Assembly: GCA_022266195.1 (NCBI GenBank)
Contig: WHVY01000005.1
Location: 930,001-994,000, forward strand
Reading direction: 5' to 3'
Length of the DNA: 64,000 bases
Source: Tetranychus cinnabarinus
Lineage: Eukaryota > Arthropoda > Arachnida > Trombidiformes > Tetranychidae
The notes under the pieces were generated by a model that worked only from the letters and a program-made list of their open reading frames with translations, made no database searches and was not told the origin of the DNA. This document shows positions 27,840 to 37,374 of the stretch, piece after piece; positions within the stretch are counted from its first letter, which is position 1; each line of letters begins with the position of its first letter. A program made the translations under genes and the position numbers.

Positions 27840-28269
27840 TCATTTTCCCATCATCATAGACATAGGTGAGTTGGACCACATCATTTTAGGCATCATCATA
27901 GATGATGGGCCAGACATCATCATGGATGGAGGTGAAGGCATCATCATTGAGGAAGGAGCATGCATCATCATTGACGGTGGCGAAGGCATCATCATAGCTC
28001 CAGGTGAAGGCATCATCATTCCAGATCCAGTCATCATCATGCCAGGAGCATCAGCCCATTTCATCATCATAGGACTTGGATGGCTCATCATCATGTTATT
28101 GCCACCACTGCCCATATCAGCGCTCATAGTCATAGGCATGGACATCGACATGGAAACAGGCATCACCATAGACATTGGAGATGGAGCAGGCGATGGAACT
28201 GGCACGGGAATAGGGATCGGCATAGGCATTGGCATTGGCATTGGGGAGCTCATGTGCATAGGCATTGGA
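27840..28269 (-). CDS. Met-rich gene exon 5 (MMM octad repeats)
   Basis: The acceptor TTATCAG at 28271-28270 opens a 430-base exon ending in TGA. It encodes Pro-Met dipeptides, Pro-Ile/Val dipeptides, Ser-Met dipeptides, and then a run in which MMM recurs mostly at 8-residue (24-nt) spacing with Pro/Ser spacers. The last residues are MSMMMGK. Confidence 0.75.
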
Positions 28270-30791
28270 CTGATAATTAGAAGGAAAGAAAATGAATTTT
28301 CAATGGTAATAATAATATCAACAGGTAGCTGGTTAGGTTGATGAAAAAAGAGTCTCACCTTGGCATCCTGGAGAAACATTGACAAGTGAAGAGGAAAAAA
28401 TTGAAATTAATTTAACATAATACAATATTAATATTCATGTGAATACTGATACATACGGAAGCATCATAACTTGTACATTTGGTGGAGGAGGAGATGAAGA
28501 TTGTTTCTCTGAATTTGATGGACTCATTGGGGCTGACTTTTCTGATGAATAAATTTGCATTACTGGACAACAACCACCACCACCACCATCACCACCACCT
28601 CCTCCGGAGGATTTTTTCATCATCATTCCATCATCATCCATTCCCATCATTGACATCATTGGCATCATCATTGATTCATCGCCCATTGGATTCATCATCA
28701 TTCCATCGCAGTCTGTGATATAAAGAAACAGAATAAATGAGAAAAGGAAAATTAAGTAAATTGTTGAACAAAGTTGGTAACTAGCTTCTAATCAATTGTA
28801 ACTTCCTAGAGTTTGAAAATGAAATTTATCCAGACCTTGATGGGATATCTTTTTAGACAAGGCTAGCGGTGATAAATCACATTCAAGTTAAAATTTTGAC
28901 CCAAAATGAGAGTTACTTAATTGAAACTGTTTCTCTCTTGTTATTCTGATTTGTTATGTGACAATATTGCAAGTAGACCAAGTTAACCAACAACCGTCTG
29001 GTTAATTTGATTTGAAATCGGTAAAACAGATTCAGTCAGTTGTTTCTTGTTGTCTGGATAGTTAATTAGCTAATTGCAAGCGAATGGGTTTAGTGAAGGA
29101 AATAATGAAAGAGTAAAGAGGTTAGAGTCTTGGCTTTAAAAAAGATTACAAGAAAAGAAGACATTAACAAAAGGAAACGAAGAAATAATGGAAACTTGAG
29201 GCAACCCAGAATTCATTCTAATCAAGATTGATCAATATCATGATTATATTAATAATTTAATAGTTTAATAATGATATTAATGCGAACAGAACATGGAAAT
29301 CTGCTAATCACAAAGCTGTTCTCAAAAAAATTGATTCATTTTAGTTGACAATGTTTTTAGGCAACTGCTATGGAATAAAAAAAACACTAACGAGAAAAAA
29401 CTTGATCAATTTGAGTATGGCTCTGGTTATTTGATTTGAATGTACATAAATTTATGGGAATTATCTAGATGCTGATTATGAAGATGGTTAATTTATTTTG
29501 AAGGCTGAAAGGTTATCGAGAAATGATTTTGCGATGCAATAAAGTTCACAATAGATGTGACGAGAGAGAGATGAATAAATGAATTATGATCATAATCAAT
29601 GATGATGGATGTGAAAAGGCATATCAAGATTTAGATACTCTTCGTCTGTGTGTGTGTCAAAATTTTCAAGCTAAGGATAGAGAGCTTAAAAGTTGAATGA
29701 GAGATTCCTTAAATTGTTGTGAACAACATGGCGCATGAAGGCGAGATGGATGGAAATGTAGCAGAAAAGGATGAAAGGCAAGAAATTGGAAAATATTGAA
29801 AAGACTGATATTCATACACAAATTCTGATGGAGAGTTCTCAAGACATGATTTGACCCCAATTGTGAGAGTTAAATATTAGAAAAGAAAAAACGATTTGCA
29901 ATGAACCAAGAATAAAATTCCTCAAAATGAGCCATATCGAATGACAACACCTGAAGAGAAATGGAAAGAATCAAAACTGTCCGGTCTTCTTGAAGATAGT
30001 CAGGCCATCGTGCTAATTCCGAAATATCTATACATTTGGACTGAAGAACTCATGAATATAATCTGATGATAGAGGAACCGAAGAGGATATTGAATTACTA
30101 ATAGTAATTGGTGGTATTGGGTAATGAGTAAAACAATGTTGAAAAAGACACAGAAAAGTATCATCGAGAAAAACATGATGTAAACATAAGGGTCAAACGT
30201 GATTTCAATTTTGATGAGAAGGTTCTTGGTGAAGATGATGATGCTAATGGTTGCAAAAATTACACCATAATTTACATCAATTCTCAGTAAAATGGTTCTC
30301 TCTGCAGGTCTGTTAATTACACTTTTGATAAATAGTTATCTAAATAGACAAAATCTGGTAAAAAGGGTTCAAGATTAGCCATGAACCATTTATACTAAGC
30401 CATCATTTTGTTGATTGTCGTCACTATCATCATTAAGACAAGCATCTGGAAATAAAATAGAGGAAAAAGAAGGGATAGAAAAAATGTATCGTCTTACCTC
30501 CATCACAATTACCACCCATAGATCCGTCTTTGCCTTGAAGTTAAAGAATCATTAAAAGAGATAAACTTGAAAACTTGACCAAACGTAATTTCCATTAAAA
30601 TGGCAGTTGAAGAGGTAACACTTATGTCTACAACGGATGCTGGACACTAGATTGAAATTTGAATGGTTAATTAATAATATCAACTTACCCATTTTTTTCA
30701 TGTATTTCATGTCCATCATTTTACCATTTAAAGGATTATAAATAAGAGACGTAATGGAAACAAAGAAAACCAAAAGGGGCGCTAAAAACAT
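27840..30791 (-). CDS. Secreted methionine-rich protein, five exons, 277 aa
   Basis: Exons on the minus strand are 30791-30689, 30533-30498, 28712-28457, 28367-28359 and 28269-27840. All junctions are GT-AG and join in frame (phases 1, 1, 2, 2). Exon 1 opens MFLAPLLVFFVSITSLI, a typical signal peptide, followed by a short Met/Lys segment. Exon 3 has an acidic Met-rich part (DCDGMMMNPMGDESMMM), a Gly-Asp stretch, a CCPVM motif and a Ser/Pro segment. Exon 5 has Pro-Met and Pro-Ile/Val dipeptides, then MMM triplets mostly every eight residues (unit MMMPSPPS). Of 142 residues in exon 5, 49 are Met. I recognise no family. Met clusters of this kind bind Cu(I) in unrelated proteins, but a structural, adhesive or redox role is equally open. 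The coding call rests on signal peptide, frame consistency, stop and poly(A) signal. Trinucleotide slippage of ATG could have built the repeats. Confidence 0.75.
28359..28367 (-). CDS. Met-rich gene exon 4, 9-nt microexon
   Basis: Nine bases (GATGCCAAG) lie between a pyrimidine-rich acceptor (TTTCTCCAG) and a GTGAGA donor. Included, it gives Pro-Met-Pro-Ser at the junction and blends into the following Pro-Met repeat. Skipped, the flanking exons still join in frame as Pro-Pro. It can therefore act as an in-frame cassette. Its size makes it certain to be missed by ordinary gene finders. Confidence 0.55.
28457..28712 (-). CDS. Met-rich gene exon 3
   Basis: The acceptor TATCACAG at 28714-28713 and the donor CC|GTATGT at 28456-28455 bound 256 bases, entering in phase 1 and leaving in phase 2. 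The exon encodes MMM clusters mixed with Asp/Glu, a Gly-Asp run with a CC pair, and a Ser/Pro-rich end. Confidence 0.7.
29941..30066 (+). other. Short unidentified open frame inside the Met-rich gene intron
   Basis: A plus-strand frame, open from about 29900, has an ATG at 29941 and stops at 30064-30066 (41 codons). Residues such as EEKWKESKLSGLLEDSQ and LIPKYLYIWTEELM look protein-like compared with random frames here. After the stop, a shifted frame continues with acidic residues, so a frameshifted relic of a gene or mobile element is possible. No family was recognised. Confidence 0.2.
30389..30445 (-). CDS. Possible alternative terminal exon of the Met-rich gene
   Basis: A strong acceptor (TTATTTCCAG) precedes a frame that, joined to exon 2 in phase 1, reads DACLNDDSDDNQQNDGLV and stops at TAA. 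Exons 1-2 plus this one would encode a small secreted acidic protein of about 64 residues instead of the 277-residue product. No consensus donor leads out of this exon. A weak GTGACG inside it would also keep frame with exon 3. Transcript evidence would be needed to choose between these. Confidence 0.4.
30498..30533 (-). CDS. Met-rich gene exon 2 (36 nt)
   Basis: A 36-base exon between a CAAG acceptor and a GTAAGA donor, phase 1 to 1, encoding GKDGSMGGNCDG across its borders. It can join in frame either to exon 3 at 28712 or to the nearby alternative exon at 30445. Confidence 0.65.
30689..30791 (-). CDS. Met-rich gene exon 1 (signal peptide)
   Basis: ATG at 30791-30789 begins a 34-codon exon. 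Residues 3-17 are hydrophobic, and the remainder (GKMMDMKYMKKM) is basic and Met-rich. The donor is G|GTAAGT at 30688-30687, phase 1. An upstream ATG ten bases away is in another frame. No convincing TATA box is seen upstream. Confidence 0.75.
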
Positions 30792-32654
30792 GATGATTCA
30801 TTCGCTCAAATATAATCTTTTGGTTAATGTAACTAAATCTAGTCTTGTTTGTTGTCGTTTCACCACTAGTAGAGATTTAAGTTGAATTATTAATTTTGAT
30901 CAAGTTTGTTAATCTGATGTTCGTTCTGCCTTCAATTAACTGTTAATTCAAGATGATAGATAATCAAGTAAAACGGTTCAATCATTTTCTGGCTTACAGA
31001 TCAAAAGGAGTCATAATCAGGGTTGAAAGAGGTGAGTAATGTGTTTTGTTCATTATTGAACTGCATTTTCTTGTTCTTGTTTTTTCTTTGTTTTAAATCT
31101 TTTCATTAAAGTGATTTTGATTTAATCTGGTGTACATTTAGGTTAACATAGTGTGGTGATCATTATTGTTTTCATAAACCGTTTTTGCCGTGATAATTGG
31201 AATGTTACACAGCTGGTTGTGGATTGTGTTGTTCAATAATCCTTTATATTTCCTGTTTTCTCGGCTATAAAATCTTTTCAATTTTCCTATTTTCCCAGCC
31301 TGTTTTTTTTCATTCAACATCGTATTTCTGGTCGAATTATCTTAACCTTGGTTGAAGAAATCAATTTTGGAAGGGTCAACTAAAGAAATTCTTTGCAACA
31401 CACATTAAACGGTAATTGGAAGATTGACACAAACTCTGGTCTTCATTTGCTGTTAATTATTATTTACTAGAAAGATTCAATACAACAGGAAGCCAAATTA
31501 TGACCCACAGTCGGAGAAGACGACAATGCTGGACTCGATAATGATACATGATATAAGCAACTGTGGTTGATGAATTTATCTTGATGCAACCATAACTCGT
31601 ATCCATGTGAAGCTTCGTTCTAATAGGATTTTCCTTTCAATCTTGGTTTTTTATTCTTGTCTATTAAGTGACAATTCCACTTTTTATAACAAGTCTAATT
31701 CATCATTTGCATGTATTGTGAAAAGAAACGGTCAGACTATTTGGTCTCATCAGAGGAAAATTTCATCCACATCAATCAAATTATTCGTTCCATTATGATT
31801 ACCTATGTGTACATTGTGCATTTTTTTCTCATGTGTGTATACCAATTTAAGATTCAACATTGGACAACAATGAAAGCTATTTTGGTGTGCTTTGATTATG
31901 TGGAGACAAATTTAATAACAGATTAATATTTTCCCATAATTCAATTTGTTTTCAGTTACATGATGGACATCATTTGATATTGTCAATCAAACAAGAAAAT
32001 ATGAAACTAATAAATTATTTGGTATATTTTCAATTCAGAAACCACACTTGATTGGCATCTTCTTCATCTTTCGTAGACTCTGTTAAACAAGTCCGACAAA
32101 AAATTATGGTTAATCCATTGATGTCCAAATGATGATTCTTACTCGTTAAACAATTTGTCGTTAATTTACTGAACAGTTTAGATGGGTAAACTAGTTGAAT
32201 CTGTCAAAAATAAGAGCACCTTAACAAGAAATGATAGATCGACACTCAATCATATTCCTGAGCATCTCCAGAACTTGTCGAAAAAGATCTAAAGTTTTGT
32301 TTAGTTTACTTTAAAGAAAATTCCTCTTATAAAAGTCCAATCATTCTATTACTTATTGGATCTTTGACATTACAAAATTGAGAATTGGAAACTATGAAAC
32401 CTGCAGCATGTCTTTATTAAACACCAATGCACAATAAAAGACAATTTGATAATCTTTAATTTATTTTTTAATTTGAATCACTATTTCGAAGTAGAAATTT
32501 ATATTTGGAGCGAGTCTTCATATGATCAACAATATAGTCAATAGATGGCATTGTTAGTCAAACATGTGTTAATTTACAAAATAAAAATAATGTTCTGTTG
32601 TTTATCTGTTTTAATTATTTATTGTAATTAATTGTGATCTTATTATCATCGAAA
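30792..32654. other. Intergenic between divergent Met-rich gene and mL49
   Basis: No supported gene lies in this stretch. Overlapping plus-strand frames at 31607-31926 have no family resemblance and use non-ATG starts in part. The promoters of the Met-rich gene (left) and mL49 (right) should lie here, but no clear TATA box was assigned to either. Confidence 0.5.
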
Positions 32655-33601
32655 ATGAATTTGATGTCAATTACAAGAAGATGCTTCAAAGGTAATTTTA
32701 GACAGATCTTTACTTCATAGTATAGACCTTTATTCATTAAGACTTTTTTGTTACAGCTTCGAATTTATTGCAATCTCAAAGAGTTGTTCCCTCAACTGTT
32801 AAATTTAACAGTAAATTTGCGGGTGAAAGCGACCAAAATGCCAATACAAATGCTGACATTAATCTTGAGAAAGCTGAACTGATGAAAAGGCTTGCTAAGT
32901 AAGTAAAGTTTCTTCATTTTACGCAATCATTTAAATTGTTTAGAGATATTGACTTGAACTATTTTTTTCTGTCTAGAAAATATCTAGTTGATTCTTTGCC
33001 ATACCCAAAAGTAAGTAAAGAAGACCGAGAATTTCTGTCTAAAGGATTCATCACTGAAAAATTAGAAGTCAAAGTTGCCGACCAACCTATCAAATATCTA
33101 CCGGAACTTGATCCAGATTCAGAGCCATTCAACCATATTTATAAAGATGTTGATGATAGAGGATTTTTCACTCGTACCGAAAACATAACTGAAAAAGATC
33201 CTGACAGATGGTTCTGGGTTGAAAGACTGATTAAAAGAAAAGAACTATCAGACTATCCGAAATACGCTGACCAGGAACCTGACAAGCAAAATTTTCCGTC
33301 TGGTTACACGCCGATTAGCAAAACTAAACCTAATTTACCATATTTCATACGTCGAACTCGATCTGGAATGTTTCCAGTTTATAAATTGATTACTGGGAAT
33401 GATGAAGTTCATACATTCATTAAATTTATCGATGGGGATGTTTGGAAAGCGCGTGATGATATTATTAACTATTTAAAAAGTATCAAACAGCTTACTGTTG
33501 AGGATAATTTGGTTTCAGTGAATGAAGTCAAAGGAGCACTTACTTTCAAAGGGAATCATGTGCTGGATGTAGTTGGCTTTTTAAATGATAAAGGTTTCTA
33601 G
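32655..33601 (+). CDS. MRPL49: Mitochondrial large-subunit ribosomal protein mL49, three exons
   Basis: Exons are 32655-32691, 32757-32898 and 32977-33601. They join in frame through GGTAAT and GTAAGT donors and TTACAG and GTCTAG acceptors to give 267 residues. The N-terminus (MNLMSITRRCFKASNLLQSQ) is basic and amphipathic, as expected of a mitochondrial targeting peptide. The C-terminal half carries the mL49 (IMG2-like) domain: PSGYTPISKTKPNLPYFIRR, PVYKLI, GDVWKARDD, VNEVKGALTFKG and a terminal FLNDKGF. Family knowledge: mL49 is a protein of the large mitoribosomal subunit in the matrix. The protein is about 100 residues longer than human mL49 (166 aa), the extra being N-terminal. Its 3' end converges on polyubiquitin. 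Confidence 0.93.
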
Positions 33602-33635
33602 TAATAGTTGTATCAATGTAATAAACATTTTGTTA

Positions 33636-33641
33636 AATAAA
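33636..33641 (+). terminator. Likely poly(A) signal of mL49
   Basis: AATAAA lies 35 bases after the mL49 stop, and a second copy is at 33620-33625. The duplicated teneurin sequence becomes recognisable just beyond, near 33650. Confidence 0.55.
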
Positions 33642-33649
33642 AATAGCAC

Positions 33650-34080
33650 CAATTTTGTACATAAATTAAATTCACATTTGATTATGTCAGCCAAATTAAA
33701 TCAATTGAAAATCATAATGAGGAAAATGTTTACTGACAATGTCAGAAATGCAATTGTTGTCCTCTATTGAGTCATCTGATGGATTTTACGTATAGCTTTG
33801 AATATTTTGGCTCATCAGTCCTACTGAAATTTCACCTCGCCTCGCCTCATATTGATGGCCTTATGACGATTAACCATGGCTCTTATTCCTTCAAATTAAC
33901 CTCTTAGTTTTGGCTAAATCTGGTTCTTGAAGGTGTCTCAGTGCGTTTAGTTAAAAACCTATCTGGTCTCAAAAATATGTTATTAAACCAGATAAACGAT
34001 CAAATTATTCACACATTTAAATGGATGCTGCTTCACCCGAGTCTTTGTATATTAATTCATTATCATCCTCTGCCTCTTGA
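33650..34080 (+). pseudogene. Inverted, broken copy of the teneurin 3' coding end
   Basis: Read on the plus strand, this block matches the minus-strand teneurin exon from about 42180 to 41765. Shared runs include GAGGAAAATGTT, TCATCTGATGGA, GATTAACCATGGCTCTTA, TTCTTGAAGGTGTC, CAGTGCGTTTAGTTAAAAAC and ATGGATGCTGCTTCACCCGA. It is disabled in several ways: one base is inserted after the TCATCTGATGG segment, roughly 25 bases are missing before the GATTAACCATGG segment, and two codons are changed to TAA flanking the CTTAGTTTTGGC segment. The match begins weakly near 33650 and fades in the Ser-coding tail near 34080. The copy is in opposite orientation, about 7.6 kb from the teneurin stop. No poly(A) tract marks it as a retrocopy. 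It lies between the convergent mL49 and polyubiquitin genes. Confidence 0.92.
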
Positions 34081-34333
34081 ATTATCAATTAATACACGCG
34101 TCTACTAATGATTAATAGAGTCTAAGTCAGTAAGGTTTAGAGAGTATTTCATAGGCGTAGTCATTTGTTAAATGCTGGTTTACCTTTAACGCCATATTTC
34201 AATCAGCTGAAACTGAATTTGTAGGCAACGACTGTAAAATTCAAATTAAGTTCTCACTAAATCTCTCAATTATAATTTAAACCGAAAAAATTTTCCTTAA
34301 AAATAAAAAGACAATGAATTTTGATTACCAAAA
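34081..34333. other. Spacer downstream of the teneurin relic
   Basis: No gene was seen. It holds AT-rich sequence up to the polyubiquitin poly(A) signals. Similarity to the teneurin flank is not evident beyond 34080. Confidence 0.4.
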
Positions 34334-34343
34334 TTTATTTATT
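34334..34343 (-). terminator. Poly(A) signals of polyubiquitin
   Basis: Overlapping AATAAATAAA on the minus strand, 45-54 bases past the polyubiquitin stop codon. Confidence 0.65.
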
Positions 34344-34387
34344 TCATGAGATGATACAATTAAAGAAATTTGTATCTTTTAATTTTC

Positions 34388-35458
<1,071 letters not shown>

Positions 35459-35488
35459 TTAAAGATTAGAAATTGAACAAAGAGAAAA

Positions 35489-35590
35489 CTGTAAAATTGA
35501 GTGAGAGTTTGATACGCAGTTAACCAACAATAATCGTTGAATAAAGCTTTTCCTTGAAGTAATGCTGCTTTTAAAGAGAAACTGGTTTAC
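35489..35590 (-). other. Possible 5' UTR intron of polyubiquitin
   Basis: On the minus strand a donor-like TTG|GTAAAC at 35590-35589 is followed about 100 bases on by an acceptor-like ATTTTACAG ending at 35489. This is about 60 bases before the start codon. Leader introns are common in animal polyubiquitin genes. The size resembles the 120-base coding intron. Confidence 0.45.
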
Positions 35591-35644
35591 CAACCTAAAA
35601 AGGGGGAAGAAAGACAAAGGCTTGAAAGGTGTACTTCTGCTCAC

Positions 35645-35650
35645 TTTATA
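35645..35650 (-). promoter_or_regulatory. TATA box of polyubiquitin
   Basis: TATAAA on the minus strand, preceded by ATTGG boxes (inverted CCAAT) at 35651-35655 and 35693-35697. Transcription would start near 35615-35620, just upstream of the putative leader intron. Confidence 0.55.
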
Positions 35651-35731
35651 CCAATCAGAAGCTGATTTAGAGTTCACTTTGATCACTTTCAGCCAATAGA
35701 AGAGCTTGTAACTGTTACCAAGGGGGTCGAC

Positions 35732-35772
35732 ACTATCGATAATTCGATAGTTGAAATGAGGAAATATCGATG
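35732..35772. promoter_or_regulatory. DRE-like palindrome in the divergent promoter
   Basis: Bases 35732-35751 form an inverted repeat with 8-bp arms (ACTATCGA / TCGATAGT) around TAAT. The left arm overlaps TATCGATA (35734-35741), the DRE motif bound by DREF in insect housekeeping promoters. A second near-copy, TATCGATG, is at 35765-35772. The element lies midway between the polyubiquitin and UFSP2 TATA boxes and could serve both genes. That DREF acts here is inferred. Confidence 0.45.
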
Positions 35773-35882
35773 AGTCAACATGGCTGAGTCAAAACATTTG
35801 TTTTGTTAATAGTTACGTCAACGATTTTTATTTTTATTTATGTTACCTTTTTAACGATTTTTTATCATTATTGTTATTTTTG

Positions 35883-35890
35883 TATAAATA
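35883..35890 (+). promoter_or_regulatory. TATA box of UFSP2
   Basis: TATAAATA lies 57-64 bases upstream of the UFSP2 ATG, leaving room for a short leader beginning near 35915. Confidence 0.5.
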
Positions 35891-35946
35891 CGCTGTTAAT
35901 TGTTTGTTTGGTTTAAATTTTTTATTCTCAAATTGTTAACCTAATC

Positions 35947-37374
35947 ATGAAGCGTGTCATTCTGGTTCGGACTTGTGGTAGTCTCACTTTAAATGTGACC
36001 CCAGCTTCTAGTCCAGATAAAATGAAAAAATCGATCAATTCAGCTTTTAAAAAATGGTATGATACAATTAAAAAAGTTCCTTTCCAATTGACCCAATCTG
36101 ATTACGTTCTGGATGGTTCTTGTGGTCCTAAAGAAACACTGGGTTCTTTATATAAATACATCAAGGATTCTGATTATTCTGAAATTGAGGGTGTAAAAAT
36201 GTCAGCTGCAACCAAGGCTACAATGTTTGAGAAATTGTTTGCTAAAAGATTGGCAGAACTTTCTCCAATTCAATTGACATTTAACCTTGATGTGGATGAT
36301 GGTGGTGGTGAGAAAACTGGTAATAGCGTAAATGTTAGTGAGACTAAAGTTTTGCTCATTGATTATGCTTCAGAGAAGGAGTTAAAGTTTAATATAAATA
36401 TTGATTTGGTTGATGAGTTTGCAGAGGACACAGGACTCAAGGGCTTACCTAAAGTTTTAACTACCTCCTTGCGACGTCAAATTGAAGAGATGAGAGCCTG
36501 TGTTCAAGTCTTTTTTGATTTAGACACTAATAAGATTCATTTGCCCAAGGCTTATCATTTTCGTCTCAAGGATCATTCACCCAATTTATTGACTCTCATT
36601 TATCCTGCCTCATTGTCTGACTCTGAATTGATTGACTATAGACGGAAACTTCATGAAAAATTGGCATTGCCCTTAGATCGCCCTTATATCCGTAAAGCTA
36701 ATTCACTCAAGCTTGATGAAAACAGTTATAAAAGCCGTTATTTAATCAACCCACACGTTACTGTTCCTTCGTCTGGATTAGAATCTGGTAAAGTTACAGC
36801 TGTTCAAGGAAATTATGCTTATCACCACTACATGCAGGATGGATTTAACGATGTTGGTTGGGGTTGTGCGTATAGATCTTTACAAACAATAATCTCCTGG
36901 TTCATGTTACAAGGTTACATTGAAATAGATAGAGTTCCAACACACAAGGAAATTCAAGAAGCCTTGGTTGCATGTGGAGATAAAGAGGTCAACTTTATTG
37001 GTAAAGAAAAGTGGATTGGATCTCAAGAAGTCTCATACGTATTAAGTCAGCTGTATAACATTTCTTCTAAAATAATGTTTGTCAATTCAGGTCGAGAATT
37101 GGGTTCAAAGGGGAGTGAGTTGAAACATCATTTCGAAACTAATGGTACACCTATCATGATTGGTGGTGGAGTTTTGGCTCATACAATTCTTGGTATAGAC
37201 TTTGATGAGAATTCAGGTCAACTCAACTTTCTAGTGTTAGATCCTCACTACACTGGCCCAGAGGATTTGTCTACAATCATTAAAAAGGGTTGGTGTAACT
37301 GGAAGTCACCTGATTTTTGGGATCCAAGTGCTTTCTATAACCTCTGTATGCCCCAAAAACCTCAAGTTTTTTGA
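35947..37374 (+). CDS. UFSP2: Ufm1-specific protease 2 (UFSP2), intronless
   Basis: A single 475-codon frame. The C-terminal half is the UFSP cysteine protease domain. The catalytic Cys is in NDVGWGCAYRSLQT (Cys307), with Asp432 and His434 in LDPHYTGPEDL and the conserved end GWCNWKSPDFWD. These positions and the total length match human UFSP2 (469 residues; Cys302, Asp426, His428). The first ~280 residues form the N-terminal region typical of UFSP2 and absent from UFSP1. The enzyme matures the UFM1 precursor and removes UFM1 from targets such as ribosomal protein uL24 (RPL26) at the endoplasmic reticulum. It starts about 0.5 kb from polyubiquitin in a head-to-head arrangement. Vertebrate orthologues have many introns and this one has none, so retrotransposition or intron loss is possible. 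ATTAAA at about 37433 may be the poly(A) signal. Confidence 0.97.
   Translation: MKRVILVRTCGSLTLNVTPASSPDKMKKSINSAFKKWYDTIKKVPFQLTQSDYVLDGSCGPKETLGSLYKYIKDSDYSEIEGVKMSAATKATMFEKLFAKRLAELSPIQLTFNLDVDDGGGEKTGNSVNVSETKVLLIDYASEKELKFNINIDLVDEFAEDTGLKGLPKVLTTSLRRQIEEMRACVQVFFDLDTNKIHLPKAYHFRLKDHSPNLLTLIYPASLSDSELIDYRRKLHEKLALPLDRPYIRKANSLKLDENSYKSRYLINPHVTVPSSGLESGKVTAVQGNYAYHHYMQDGFNDVGWGCAYRSLQTIISWFMLQGYIEIDRVPTHKEIQEALVACGDKEVNFIGKEKWIGSQEVSYVLSQLYNISSKIMFVNSGRELGSKGSELKHHFETNGTPIMIGGGVLAHTILGIDFDENSGQLNFLVLDPHYTGPEDLSTIIKKGWCNWKSPDFWDPSAFYNLCMPQKPQVF

Noticed and set aside
28080..28280. Plus-strand His/Arg-rich frame
   Set aside because: Another antisense shadow of the ATG-triplet repeat, in a different frame; composition is explained by the repeat.
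27724..28341. Plus-strand 205-codon frame rich in Ile, Gly and Asp
   Set aside because: It is antisense to the Met-rich exon, where repeated ATG reads as CAT/ATC on the other strand. It has no signal or splice support, while the minus strand has a signal peptide and phased exons.
30552..30660. Possible extra exon of the Met-rich gene after an AG near 30650
   Set aside because: The frame shows Cys and His residues but no consensus donor, and exons 1 and 2 already join in frame without it.
31607..31926. Overlapping plus-strand frames upstream of mL49, one with a hydrophobic start
   Set aside because: The first begins with GTG, the second lacks any family match, and neither has splice or promoter support.
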